Part shown: in pieces, positions 52,801 to 63,091 of the stretch
Position numbering within the stretch: the first letter of the stretch is position 1
Layout of the letters: every line of letters starts with the position of its first letter
Assembly: GCF_051020975.1 (NCBI RefSeq)
Contig: NC_135043.1
Coordinates: forward strand, 7,626,001-7,690,000
From: Osmia lignaria lignaria
Taxonomy: Eukaryota > Arthropoda > Insecta > Hymenoptera > Megachilidae
Direction of reading: 5' to 3'
Length of the DNA stretch: 64,000 nucleotides
Program-made: the position numbers and the translations under genes
Notes under the pieces: model-generated
The model's input: the letters and a program-made list of their open reading frames with translations, nothing else
What the model was told of the DNA's origin: nothing
The model's database searches: none

Positions 52801-55800
52801 AAAGATGGAAGTGAAGGTTCTGGGAAAACCTCCACCGCAGCTTCAGTGGTTCAAGAATGGAGAAGAGGTTCGTTTAGAGATAACGAGCCATTTGAAATCC
52901 TCGTATAGGCAACTTGAAAACTTCTTTATATTTTCAGATCATACCCGATGGTCAACGTATCAAAGTCGTCAACCTGCCGGACGGAAGTCAAGCATTGATA
53001 ATCGACAAAGTGACGCCGGAAGACGCGGGCGAGTATCAGGTGATAGCAGGAAACACGGAGGGTACATCTTCTTGCAAAGGTGTTGTCAGTGTCGTCGGCA
53101 AGCTTCAATCGGATGTGCCCGAGGAGAAACCTGCCTTTGTCAATCCAATGCGAGACGTGTACGTCGAAGAAGGTCAACCGTTGAATTTATCTGCCTCCTT
53201 CATTGGCAATCCGTTACCAGAGGTGAACTGGACCAAAGATGGAGCACCTCTACAGCCTTCTGATCGCTTGACTGTAACCTGCGATGGAAAGAAGACCGAA
53301 CTAGAGATTAATCCTTGCGAACCTAACGACACTGGCGTCTACGAGTGTCGCATATCGAATCCACTAGGCGATGATTCCACAAAATCCACGGCTAATGTTA
53401 GAAAGATCTTCCAGTCGCCTAACTTTACACAAAAGTTCAAGGATCTTCAACAATTGCCCACGTTCGATGCCAAGTTCCTAGCCCGTGTAACTGGTGTTCC
53501 CCAACCAGAAATCTCTTGGTACTTTAATGACAAACCAATCTCGCAGGATAATGACAAGTACAAAATTAAACGAGACGGTGATGCTTGTTGCTTGTACGTG
53601 AAAGACTGCACTTACGATGATTCTGGTACCTATAAATGCAAAGCGGTGAACAAGAGTGGTGAAGCAGAATGCGTGGCTGATTTGGCTGTAGTTGATAAGA
53701 TGTAAGCACACTTCCATCCTGTACCTAAATGTTATTGAATTTTAAAGAGTTGTTTCAATACGCTCATCCATCGTTTTCAGAGAAAAGATGCAAAGGGCCG
53801 AACCACCATCGTTCTTGAAGAGGATCGGTGACTGCGAGGTGTACAGAGGAATGCCAGCCAAGTTCACAGCGTGCATCACAGGCAATCCAGAGCCCGACTT
53901 CGAATGGTACCGTAACGGTGATAGAATATGGCAAACCGATAGAATCAGGACGGAACAGGAAGGTAGTTTGTTGCGTTTGACGATAGCTAACGTCGACGAG
54001 CTGGACGCGGGCAAATACACGTTGAGAATAGTAAATCCTCACGGTGAGGATTCTTGCAGCGCAGAATTAATCTACGAATGTAAGTATACCCTATGTCTCG
54101 ATGGTTTTAATTTAGATCTCCCTGATACAATTTTCATTTATAACTTTAATAGCTCTTGAGCCTCGGGCGAAGAAGTCACTGGGAGACCAATACGCGGACT
54201 TCGACAAATACCGGAAATCTGGCGTTCCGTTACCCTTAGCCGACCGTCCGATCATCAGCAGGATGATGGATCGTCACTTAACGCTCTCTTGGAAGCCGTC
54301 CATTCCCATCGGTCCTCGTATACCTGTCACATACCAAGTAGAGATGTGCGAGTTACCCGATGGCGATTGGTTCACAGCTCGTACAGGAATCCGTAGCTGT
54401 GTCTGTGACATCCGCAACCTTGAACCGTTCAGGGATTACAAGTTCCGTATCCGCGTGGAGAACAAATACGGAATCAGCGAACCATCGCCGTTCGCGCAAA
54501 CATACCGCGCGAAATTGGAGCCTGATCCACCTAAATTCTTCCCTTACCTGCCTCCTGGCATCGATTTCCGTCCAGAAACCAGCCCCTACTTCCCGAAGGA
54601 CTTCGACATCGAGAGGCCACCTCACGACAACTATGCTCAGGCGCCAAGGTTCCTTCGTCAAGAATACGACACCCAGTACGGCGTGAAGAATCATAATTGC
54701 AATCTATTCTGGTTCGTTTATGGTTACCCGAAGCCGAGGATGAGCTACTATTTCAATGATCAGCTGATAGAGTCTGGTGGCAGATACGATCAGAGCTACA
54801 CCAGGAATGGCCAAGCCACGTTGTTCATCAACAGGATGCTGGAACGTGACGAGGGAATGTACGAAGCTGTGGCTACCAACGAACATGGCGAAGCTAGGCA
54901 AAGAGTTCGTCTACAGATTGCAGAATATCCAACGTTTATTCAGAGACCTGAAGAGACTATCGTGATGATCAGGAGGACTGGACAGTTGATTGCTCGCGTC
55001 ACTGGTGTACCTTATCCGGAGATCAAATGGTACAAGGATTGGAAGCCTCTTACTTCCACTTCCAGAATAAGGGTTTGTTTTTTTATTATTTATATAGAAA
55101 GAAATTTAATTTAAACAGACTGTATAGTGTAATTCGTACTTTCTATTAGATCGAGTTCATAGAACCCGACACTTCAATCATGGTCATCAGCGATACTATC
55201 TTGAAAGACGAAGGTCTCTACTCGGTCAGCGCGAGAAACGTAGCCGGATCGATATCCTGTTCCGTTATGATTCACGTGGAAGAGAACGAACACGAGTACA
55301 GCTACAGAACGTACAAGAGGAAGGCCGATATCCAACCTCGTCATGATAAACCCTACGAAGACTACTACGATCTGGGCGACGAACTTGGCCGTGGTACTCA
55401 AGGCGTAACTTACCACGCTGTAGAGAGAAGTACTGGAAGAAATTACGCGGCCAAGGTGATGCACGGAAGAGGAGAAATCCGACCGTACATGTACAACGAG
55501 TTGGATGTGATGAACAATTTGAATCACAAGAAATTGCTGCGACTACATGACGCTTATGAAACTGATCAATCTGTTACACTCGTCTTGGAACTGTATCCTT
55601 TGAGAATAACGAAATCTTTATCGTTTTATTTATATTGAGAAGATCATAAGCAATCTTAGAATCTATCAAATTTCTTAACTATGTAATAGAGCTGCTGGTG
55701 GCGAACTAGTGGACACTTTGACGAAGCAGGCATTCTACACTGAAGCAGAGATCGCTGGATACATTCGTCAATTGCTGTGGGGATTGGAATACATGCATTC

Positions 55801-58800
55801 TAATCACTATGCTCATCTTGGTTTAACGGTTGATCTTTATTGCAATAAAATGATATACAGTAGCACCGTTCTAATTATCAAACATTTACTATTTATTTTT
55901 AAAATTGTTTCTTCCAGCTTGGAGATCTATTGATCTCGCACACAGGAGGCGACGATTTGAAGATCTGCGACTTTGGCCTAGCCAGAAGAATCTCACAAAC
56001 GAGATTGATGACACTGGGGTACGGAATGCCTGAATACGTGGCACCAGAAGTGACCAACAACGAGGGAGTATCATTCAGCGCAGACATGTGGTCTGTTGGT
56101 ATCGTCACTTACATCCTGCTGTCTGGAATCTCGCCTTTCAGAGGCAACAACGACAAGGAAACGTTGCTGAAGATCAGAGAAGGAAAGTGGGACTTCGATG
56201 ATCGTTGGACGAACATTTCTGACGACGCGAAAGATTTCATTCGTTCGTTGTTGATGTATAACGCTGAAAGACGAATGGATGTAACAGCTGCTCTGGCTCA
56301 TCCTTGGTTAGCCTACGCCGACAAATCTCCAGCAGATTTGTACAAGATTCCGTCAGAAAATTTGAAGAACTACTATAAACTGTATCGGTAGAGTATCGTA
56401 AACAACCCTTTGTACTATTGAAATGTAGGAAGTGTTACAACGTTAACATGATTTTTTAGTGACTGGTACAACAACGCATCCTGTCGCACCTGGTTCCGCA
56501 GACGCAAATTAAACACAGCTTTCGAGCATCCATCGAGAATGGTTTATCCACCTGGCCATAAATATACTCCTGAACCCAGCGACGATAGAACGTACAGTCC
56601 TTTGAAGAAACCCTTGCCTAAACCCTGGGAGAGCAACATACCTACAAGGGAACCGATTGATACTGAGATTGGAATTATTAAGAGTGAAAGCCAGTGAGTT
56701 AATTCGCTCTGTAGATCTCTGTTTAATTTAAGCAGACATTGATTATACGCGTGATTTTTCAGCTATCAAAATGGACCGGACACCTATCTCCTTCAACTTC
56801 GTGACACGGATTTCCCTGTACGTTTAAGAGAGTACATGAAGGTTGCGTGCAATCGTAGCCCTGGATTCTCACGTTCCATCGCCGATGAGAACTTTGACTG
56901 GAGGGTAATTTGTTCGTCTTTATTCAGATATTAAACTCTTCAATTTTATTTAATTATCACAATTCTTTGTATTCATCTTACAGACACCTATTATACACGA
57001 GCGTCGTCGTTTCACGGACGTGATGGATGAAGAGATCGATGACGAAAGGCGAGCAAGAATTAACAGATACGGATCACCGGACGTTTACACCCTGAGACGT
57101 TTGAAACACGAATTAGGTACACGACTCGATAGTTACGTAGAGGCGGAGGCGATGTTGGAATCCAAGAAAGAAGGACACTTGCCATTCTTCCGGGAGAAGC
57201 CCCAAATTAAACCCATCGAGGAAGGAAAACCAGCTCAGCTAGTGTGTCTGGCAGTAGGAAATCCTAAACCACTTATTCAATGGTACAAAAATGATATAAT
57301 GATTCAAGAAAGCAATAGGGTAAAAGTTACCGAAGACGAAGACGGCAGATCGATACTCAGCTTCGATACAACTAAGGAGCACGATGTAGGCAGTTACAAA
57401 GTTGTCGCGAGAAATTCCTTAGGACAGACTGTAGTTAGAACCAGAATGGTAGAAGCGGCTGTTCCTTCTGGCCCTGATTCCCCCGAGGCTTCCGACGTCT
57501 CCGACACTGAAATACTTCTACGATGGAAACAACCCAAGCACGATGGTAACTCTCCGGTTTTGTGCTACCACCTTCAGTACAAAGAAGGCGATTCGATCGA
57601 GTGGATAGACGTTGCCTCCAACATCGACCACGAATTCTACTTGATGAGAGACATGAAACCCGACACAAGTTACAACTTCCGTCTAGCTGCGCGAAATCGT
57701 ATCGGCTGGAGCGAAAAGGGTATCCCATCGAAGCTGATCAAAACCAGACCAACGGGATGTCCAAAGGTACAGATCACGCGAGCGATGAGGCATCTCCAAG
57801 AGCTGACGGATTCTGGACAGGAAATAATACCCGACGAAGACAAGCCACACGTGGATTACTCCGTCGAGGAACACCCTATCGAGTGGTCGACCGACACGAA
57901 TCTCTCTAGTAAATACAGCTTCATCTCTGAGATATCGAGAGGTCAGTTTTCTGTCGTAGTGAAGGGTGTCGACAAAACCGCGGATCGCGTGGTGGTCGCT
58001 AAAATCTTGGAGCTACAGCCGGACACAGAGAAACAAGTGAACAGAGAATTCGAGGCTCTTCGTTCGTTGAGACACGAAAGGATAGCGATGCTAGAAGCTG
58101 CGTACAAGGCACCAGGTTCTCCAGTCGCTGTATTTATACTTGAGAAACTTCAGGGTGCTGATATTCTTACGTATTTCTCCAGCAGACACGAGTACACGGA
58201 AAATTGTGTAGCCAACGCCATTCTGCAGATCTTAGATGGTTTACAGTATCTTCATTGGAGAGGATACTCTCACCTTGATATACAGCCTGATAACGTTGTT
58301 ATGTCTACCGTTAGATCGGTTCAAGTCAAGTTGGTTGATATGGGTTCCGCTCGATTCGTCAGTAAATTAGGCACATCGGTACCAAAAGCTGGCCACCCCG
58401 AGTACAGAGCACCCGAGGTATATAACGAGGAACTGGCTCATCCTCAGACAGATGTTTGGATGGTCGGTGTCTTGATGTACGTCCTCCTGTCTGGTGTATC
58501 ACCCTTCCGTGGCAAAGATCCTGACGAGACCAGGCAAAATATACTGTTTGTGAGATACAGATTCGAACATTTATACAAGGAGTTGAGTCAAGAGGCTACC
58601 AGGTTCCTTATGCTACTCTTCAAACGGGCACCAAAGTTCGTAACAGATATATAATAACGTTGATGTTTTGTTTCATTCAACAGGATTTAATATGTAGGAT
58701 TTTATTGTTTCAGTAAAAGACCATTGGTGGAGGAGTGCCATGAACACAGGTGGCTGCAGCCATCAGACTTTATGACTAAGAAACGAGAACGGGCCGTGTT

Positions 58801-58960
58801 TTTAGGCAACAGACTGAAAGAATATAACGAAGAATACCACGAAGAAAAATTGAAGTTAGCGTCACAGAATCATAGTTTGGCTAGTGAAAGCCTACTAGGG
58901 TCTACGCAAAAACTTATTAGATCAACTAGCATACAAGAAGAACTGCTCACCACGTTCTAA
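27287..58960 (+). CDS. unc-89: Obscurin / Unc-89, giant muscle M-line protein
   Basis: Known relatives organise sarcomere M-lines and signal through a Rho-type exchange module. Thirty-six coding exons join in phase to about 5,699 residues. Exons: 27287-31891, 32135-32238, 33681-33839, 36184-36306, 36367-36537, 37298-37367, 37446-37541, 40604-40696, 42425-42589, 42675-42812, 42889-43366, 43438-43680, 43881-43919, 44604-44849, 44939-45080, 45253-45644, 45713-46617, 46735-47314, 47901-48044, 48571-48675, 49071-49970, 50573-50975, 51166-51349, 51420-51720, 51789-52367, 52443-52867, 52938-53701, 53781-54079, 54153-55072, 55150-55592, 55690-55828, 55918-56387, 56460-56693, 56763-56904, 56984-58635 and 58714-58960. 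Approximate residues: repeat-rich N-terminus 1-1535, SH3 1536-1645, DH 1665-1862, PH 1863-1990, Ig1-8 2135-2916, linkers to 3300, Ig9-18 to 4285, Fn3, Ig19-20, kinase-like 1 4685-4945, Ig21, Fn3, kinase-like 2 5365-5640. The Ig count of 21 and the order match Drosophila Unc-89 as I know it. Smaller isoforms are likely. Confidence 0.93.
28592..30028 (+). repeat. unc-89: FVPGQ tandem repeat array (about 29 units of 11-19 residues)
   Basis: The coding array encodes units with the consensus [R/K]FVPGQ[T/V/I]V.T..GP, mostly 14 residues long. Typical units are IFVPGQTLQTPQGP, RFVPGQIVETKVGP and RFVPGQVVDTPDGP. An interruption of about 65 residues near 29,360-29,550 (starting EFAAASKFDE) splits it into blocks of 18 and 11 units. 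The strict spacing of F-V-P-G and T-x-x-G suggests a repeated beta-hairpin or beta-solenoid fold, but that is inference. Nucleotide identity between units is moderate, so the array is old rather than a recent expansion. Confidence 0.9.
33681..33839 (+). other. unc-89: In-phase cassette exon inserted in the obscurin SH3 domain
   Basis: This exon is 159 nt and enters and leaves in phase 2, so it can be skipped without a frameshift. Its flanks encode the two halves of the SH3 domain: VVKEYKSDGFFVNVGDIVEA before and VYVRTADSREGWLPMSIL after. Skipping joins ADPAK directly to VYVRTADSREGW, giving an SH3 of ordinary length. Inclusion adds 53 residues, starting KIKLDPELEIGEIGETLDN and ending SLPRSSSEGNLQ, a basic Ser/Arg-rich segment that may be phosphorylated. 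It lies between introns of 1.4 and 2.3 kb, which suits regulated splicing. Confidence 0.7.
35009..35023. repeat. Short (GA)n microsatellite
   Basis: A run of seven to eight GA dinucleotides within the intron between the SH3 cassette exon and the following SH3 exon. No function is suggested. Confidence 0.9.
38134..38242 (+). other. unc-89: Candidate alternative exon in the DH-domain intron of obscurin
   Basis: A clean acceptor (TTTTTGCATAG at 38133) and donor (GGGG|GTAAGC at 38242/38243) bound an open exon. It starts in phase 0, as required after the exon ending at 37541. It encodes EFCNNFNPGKGSRILHDRSS and continues with FVYVNQRKFRNYITSG. It leaves in phase 1, which does not match the next DH exon. 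If not spliced it runs to a TAG at 38272. It would therefore end the protein inside the DH domain or skip DH and PH. Coding likelihood is by eye only. Confidence 0.35.
39780..39922 (+). promoter_or_regulatory. Possible internal first exon of obscurin
   Basis: A GC-richer segment within a 3-kb intron ends at a fair donor (CCGTTAAG|GTGCGT at 39922/39923). It has no long open frame on the plus strand and is followed about 680 bases later by the DH exon at 40604. It resembles a non-coding first exon of an internal transcript, as known for obscurin genes that express shorter forms. Evidence is weak. Confidence 0.25.
41640..42120. repeat. Possible degenerate repeat in an obscurin intron
   Basis: The segment around 41,870-42,060 differs in texture from the surrounding intron, with phrases such as TTTTCGAGATATTAATT at 41,994-42,010 and a G-rich run (GGGGTGAAGGGGGAGGGAAT) near 41,940-41,959. 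Such sequence is often part of old transposon copies in insects. I found neither terminal repeats nor a coding remnant, so the call rests on composition only. Confidence 0.2.
43111..43275 (+). repeat. unc-89: NPGP repeats in the linker after the obscurin PH domain
   Basis: The linker encodes four NPGP tetrapeptides, in the contexts VKANPGP, VEGNPGP, AEGNPGP and VQGNPGP, then NPGNPGNPDNP. The units are spaced 8-9 residues apart. The linker joins PH to the Ser-rich segment before Ig1 and is probably flexible. The C-terminal part of the 2A ribosome-skipping consensus (D-[V/I]-E-x-N-P-G-P) is nearly present in VEGNPGP, but the Asp is replaced by Lys. Confidence 0.8.
43881..43919 (+). other. unc-89: 39-nt microexon of obscurin, start of Ig1
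   Basis: It is bounded by TGTTCTAG (43880) and GCCGTAG|GTAAAG, enters and leaves in phase 1, and encodes IPENNVELIQAV. When included, the joined text reads VELIQAVAGEMAVFECTLL, which restores the expected A' strand and the GE-x-A-x-F-x-C core start of an Ig I-set domain. Without it Ig1 would be short at its N-terminus. I therefore include it in the main model. Confidence 0.7.
45107..45138. repeat. (ATTTT)n microsatellite
   Basis: About six tandem copies of a five-base TTTTA/ATTTT unit lie within the short intron between two obscurin Ig exons (45080 to 45253). Confidence 0.9.
47901..49970 (+). other. unc-89: Charged inter-Ig linker exons of obscurin, with a possible internal start
   Basis: Three exons (47901-48044, 48571-48675, 49071-49970), all phase 1 to phase 1, lie between Ig8 and Ig9. 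The first encodes a Glu/Lys/Val-rich run (EESVEETKEVKESVEK). The second encodes 35 residues with VKLEAQKVQVTRSQGD, perhaps half an Ig-like unit. The third is 300 codons, acidic and Ser-rich, with many RxxS sites (RQSSKIERLDSVE, KRAKSLSTESS). Because all are symmetric they can be skipped. An ATG at 49100, close to the third exon's start, follows a GC-rich stretch with an initiator-like TCAGT near 49,027. The exon could therefore also be a first exon for an isoform starting at Ig9. Confidence 0.65.
55360..56387 (+). other. unc-89: Obscurin kinase-like domain 1 (probable pseudokinase)
   Basis: The glycine loop LGRGTQGVTYHA and the VAIK-type lysine (NYAAKVMHG) are present, and DFG is intact (KICDFGLA). 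The catalytic loop reads HLGLTLGDLL where active relatives have HLDLKPEN. The catalytic Asp is Gly and the Asn is Asp. The exon junction at 55828/55918 falls exactly in this loop. The APE motif is present as YVAPEV, and the C-lobe is complete (DMWSVGIVTYILLSGISPF). Phosphotransfer is unlikely; a scaffold role is inferred. Confidence 0.85.
57905..58790 (+). other. unc-89: Obscurin kinase-like domain 2
   Basis: The catalytic loop HLDIQPDNVV keeps the Asp and Asn, though Lys is Gln. The VAIK lysine is present (VVVAKILEL). The glycine loop is SRGQFSVVVKG and the metal-binding motif is DMG rather than DFG (KLVDMGSARF). The APE motif is present (YRAPEV). The domain is preceded by Ig21 and the second Fn3, and the C-terminal tail after RWLQPSDF is about 60 residues. 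Activity is possible in principle but uncertain. Confidence 0.8.
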
Positions 58961-59330
58961 CGGATAAGATACGGTTAAGCGATTTTCCAATTTTCATTAT
59001 CTTACGTGACCGTCAAATTTCACGCACGTGTCTAGTCAGTCTCTTAGAGAGCAAGGAAAAATAACCAAAGAGAGGATACCGAAATAAAAGAGCTTTCTTT
59101 CCTTGTTCTCTTTTTTGTTATTATTTATTTGTTACTTTTAATTATTTTAACAGATACTGTCATCCGCTCATACGTTGCTGGAAAGATATAAAAGTTAAAA
59201 AGGAGAGAAAGAATCGGTATTTAAAATGTAACGTAAGATACATCAAGTTTTAACGAATTAAGGTACAAACCGAACCCTTTGAAATTGTACAAAAACGATG
59301 ATTATATTCTAATAAAATCACCAATAAATA
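58961..59330 (+). terminator. Obscurin 3' UTR with poly(A) signals
   Basis: AATAAA occurs near 59,083 and again at 59311-59316 and 59323-59328. The last pair lies about 370 bases after the stop codon and is the likeliest main signal. The convergent UBE2F gene ends at 59734, so the two 3' UTRs meet in the 59.3-59.7 kb interval. Confidence 0.65.
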
Positions 59331-59733
59331 CCGAATAATTAAATGATCGTTTAAAGAATCTACACACTGGGATGAAATTTTATTATTAAATATGTAATTT
59401 ATTTACAAATTATGATCTTCCATCATTACAATGCTCTATAAAGAAGGTAAGTATATTGTACACAAGACACATTCTTTTGTCCTCATTCCTTTTACCATTA
59501 TTAACATAAATTTTATCTCAACTAGAATGAAGTAATATAACAATCAAAAGCTGCACATGAATACAAAAACAAAAATGATGGTAACAAATACAATCTCTTT
59601 AGAATAAGAGGACTAGTAGCAAAAAATATTAAATAAAAAAAAAAGGTATTTAAATTTCATGTTTTTGTTAAAATAAAAAGCTAATTTCATAAATGTACAT
59701 TTACACTGTCGTAGAATTGTTCATTAATTTAAA

Positions 59734-60554
59734 TCATCTTTTTGCATACTGCATAACATAATCTTTTACCCTACTTCTAAAAGATTCCTTATCTTTTATA
59801 AATAAATCAGCTGCCTCTCTATTCAAAGGATCATCAAAATTTAAAAGATCCTGTAAGAAGAAAAAATATGAGCTGTGTAAATGTAAAAATGTTATATATC
59901 TTCATGAAAACTGTTGAAAACTTACAGTAAAAAGAGAATTCAAACCCCATACAACATCCTTAAGCTTTCGGGTCGGTGCCCAACCCATTCCATCTATACT
60001 ACTTTGTCTTAATATTGAAAGACATACATCACCATCTTCGCTTATATTTGGATGCCATAGCTTTGTCAAGCACTTGACTTTTGGAGGCTAAAATAAAGTA
60101 TTTTGTTTATATTTTATATTCATTGTAAACAGTGATGTTTTAGTGTAAATAATAACATATATTTACAGCCATGTTATAATCTTCGGATATATAAATCTGA
60201 AAATAAAATCTGCCTCCAATCCAGTACCCTTCATCAGGAACAATCAAAAGTATAAATTCGTGTAGACAATGAGGATCATGAAATTTAACCTGACATGTAC
60301 TAGGTAAGGTATGTTCCATTTCTTGTACCTATATAAACGAATGAGACAATTTAAACATTTTTAAACATCTGCAACAAATGAGTAATCTACTTATCATTGT
60401 TTTAAAATTGTTAAAACAATTTCATACATCTCTATATTACTATTACCTCTTTGATTAATAATTTATCGCGTATTGAAACGCGTTTATTATAGTCTTTATT
60501 TTTTGAATTTGCTATGTCACTCTCCTTTTTCAATTTTCCTCTTAAAGTAATCAT
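59734..60554 (-). CDS. Ube2f: NEDD8-conjugating enzyme UBE2F
   Basis: This is an E2 that accepts NEDD8 from the NAE1-UBA3 E1 and passes it to cullins, chiefly CUL5, with RBX2. Four exons on the minus strand: 60554-60447, 60328-60167, 60087-59926 and 59850-59734. They total 549 nt (182 residues; the human protein has 185). The N-terminal tail has MITLRGKLKK and RRVSVRDKLL-like text (RVSIRDKLLIKE), specific to UBE2F. The E2 core includes NMAPPKVKCLTKLWHPNI and the active-site cysteine in DGDVCLSIL. It ends LLNFDDPLNREAADLF and then DYVMQYAKR. The start is the family-conserved MITL; an in-frame Met upstream has no similarity. All introns are 76-118 nt and phase 0. Confidence 0.95.
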
Positions 60555-61431
60555 ATTTTCAAAAATCTGGAAGCAGATAAATCTAAAACTGTAAAATACA
60601 GTAAAAACTATTAATAATTGATCAATACATATAATCCACCGGAACAACAATTGTGTCGATTATTTAAGAACAAAATATTATTCGTAATTAAATGTTAACC
60701 CCACATTAGTATGGATGCTAGAGAACTAAAGATCTTGTTATTTTAAAACAAACGACTTGTTATACCACTCTGCAATCTAATTAAAAATGTTTTTATGTAG
60801 AAATCGCAATAATGATGCTGTCAAATATCACTTATGACGTTTATTATTAGACAACACGAATTGAAGGTTAAAATTGTTGAATACGCTTAATTTTAAGAAA
60901 TTGTATCTTACACTATAAATGTTGTACTATTTCAGTATATATGTTGTCTTTTAAAGTGTATTTAATCAATACACATTTTGATAATTCTCATTTTAAGTTT
61001 TTCAACTAGCAAACATTTAAAAGAAAACGGTAAATATTTAAGCGCATCAAAAGTCTGTGTTTCTTACTTCAGACGGCGCTGGTAGTTGAAAACAGGAAAA
61101 ACAAATTGTTATTATTAGTAAAAGTGCTGCTTTTGTTTAAATTAAAAGTACTGTACGAGTACATTATCAATAAAATATCATTATAAATATGTATTATCTT
61201 ATATACAGTTATGAAGAGCTTATTGAACATTGAATATGTTGAACAGACACATATAAATACACAATGATTAAACAATTTGAACAACCGTTCAAAGAAGAAA
61301 TTTTACTTAAGATGATCATTAATTATATTCATTGTCATACAGTAAGGAAAAAAGAACACTTTTTACAATGCTTTAAAATTTACACAATTCTTTCATACAT
61401 TTATTTATACTTATAACTTTTTATACAAAAA
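60555..61431. promoter_or_regulatory. Divergent AT-rich promoter region between UBE2F and the MYND gene
   Basis: An 877-bp AT-rich spacer between two divergent genes, so it should contain both promoters. No TATA box or known motif stands out against the composition. The short open frames on the minus strand are low-complexity and are not considered genes. Confidence 0.5.
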
Positions 61432-62694
61432 ATGATGCTCGAATACAATTACTTTTTTTATCCAAATGCATGTCACATTTGTAAAAAATTTGGTGAGGAA
61501 ATCTCTTTAAAACGATGTGGCAATTGCACAATGATCTCTTATTGTTCCAAGAAGCATCAGAAAGAACATTGGTTAGAGCACAAAGATCTGTGCAATGCAA
61601 TATGTACTGTTTTAAAGGATAACCAGGTATCAAGCTTTTTAAATAACAAACAAAATCTGAATAGTTGGACTGAAATGAAAATGAATTTCATGTTATTAGT
61701 AGCAATTAAGATTGGTCGCAAATTAAAACACTATGAAGAAGAAATGTTTAAATTTATTAGATCATGCGCTGTATGTCATGAGCAGAATTTAAAAGTTTTG
61801 GAAGATTGTTCCAATTGTCCGAATACTAGCTTTTGTACAAAGCACAAAAATGATATAGAACATAAAAAAGTTTGTTATCTCATAAAGTTATGTTACACTT
61901 TAGATATAGCTTCAATAATATACAAAGAGGAAATACCTAAAATGAGGGTACCATCTCCTACAGATCACATAAGTTTACCACAAAATATTAAAGATTTAAT
62001 ACATTATTATATGGAACCACGTACAATTTCACATTTGTCAATTGAAGAAGAAACAATGATTCACACAGAATATCTCACAAGACCTTTAACTCTTCTTTAT
62101 GCATTACAAAAATTAAGATATTCATTAAAGAACCGTAGTATAGTTATTCATGTTATTGCAGCTAATATAATAGATATTGATGGTATAGAATTTGGGGAAA
62201 TTCTGTTACACTGGTACCCAAATATAGAGACAGCAAATATTGTATTAATTGGACCTGAATTATCTACAGGTTCTATACCAATAAACCTTTGTAAAGACTG
62301 TCAGTATAACAACAAACAATTTTTCATTGAAATACATGGTATACTTTATGACGATTTTGCCAAAAGTATTTCATATGTTAAGCCAGATATTATTATTGGA
62401 TATAATGCAGGAATTCATGAATGTGAAGACTTTAAATCTGAGAATGATACATGGAGACAATCTTTGCAAATCATAGCTAAACAAGAATGTCCATTTATTT
62501 TAACATCTTACACTTTAATAGAAGCAAAAAAAGAACAAGAAAGACTGAATACTGTTTTAGGTAGAGATATAGAATGTGCATTTTGTGATCAAAATCCATA
62601 TTGTAGCTTAAGACCATACAGAGATTTTGAAACTGAGAGAGTATACTATCAAAATCAATACTTACTTATTTATGCAAACTTAGAAGCATTGTAA
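61432..62694 (+). CDS. MYND zinc-finger protein with MSS51-like C-terminal region
   Basis: A single-exon gene of 420 residues. Residues 14-54 form a MYND finger: CHICKKFGEE, then CGNCTMISYCSKKHQKEHW, then HKDLC, with all eight ligands in order. Residues 112-147 hold a second, degenerate cysteine cluster (CAVC, CSNCPNTSFC, HKKVC). The C-terminal half (DIIIGYNAGIHECED, CPFILTSYTLIEAKKE) resembles the region found after MYND in MSS51-like and related insect proteins. MYND fingers usually bind proline-rich peptides, so a protein-binding or mitochondrial role is possible, but no function is assigned. Two ATGs lie in tandem and the first is taken. AATAAA near 62,803 can end the transcript. Neighbouring genes have several introns while this has none. 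Confidence 0.85.
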   Translation: MMLEYNYFFYPNACHICKKFGEEISLKRCGNCTMISYCSKKHQKEHWLEHKDLCNAICTVLKDNQVSSFLNNKQNLNSWTEMKMNFMLLVAIKIGRKLKHYEEEMFKFIRSCAVCHEQNLKVLEDCSNCPNTSFCTKHKNDIEHKKVCYLIKLCYTLDIASIIYKEEIPKMRVPSPTDHISLPQNIKDLIHYYMEPRTISHLSIEEETMIHTEYLTRPLTLLYALQKLRYSLKNRSIVIHVIAANIIDIDGIEFGEILLHWYPNIETANIVLIGPELSTGSIPINLCKDCQYNNKQFFIEIHGILYDDFAKSISYVKPDIIIGYNAGIHECEDFKSENDTWRQSLQIIAKQECPFILTSYTLIEAKKEQERLNTVLGRDIECAFCDQNPYCSLRPYRDFETERVYYQNQYLLIYANLEAL

Positions 62695-63091
62695 TATTTG
62701 AATATTTTGAATAACTTTATATGAATATTTAAATAACTTTTATTATTATATTTCATGATCTATATTATATGCGAATATAATTTGTATAAGTATTTACCAT
62801 TTAATAAATGATGGATTAATTTTGAGCTTTTTATAACTGTTTTTAAAAAAGATTTTACAAAATTTCCATCATTGTTTAATTCATTTATTTTATTATTTTT
62901 TGATTATATTTAATCTATAGTATGAGAAGATAACTGTTCTATAGTGTTCCGAAGTCGAATTGATATATGCCGAAATAGACGTGCTGATAAGCGTTTTCGC
63001 ATAGTCTTGTCAAAACTTTTGTGAATATTAAAAAAAATAATTATTTATATCAATATTTGATGTTTTTGAGATCTTAAATATTCAAACGATA
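62695..63091. other. Spacer between the MYND gene and VPS25
   Basis: AT-rich spacer with the MYND gene poly(A) signal near 62,803 and the VPS25 promoter in its right half. A slightly GC-richer stretch at 62,935-63,005 may mark the VPS25 transcription start. Nothing else is seen. Confidence 0.5.
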
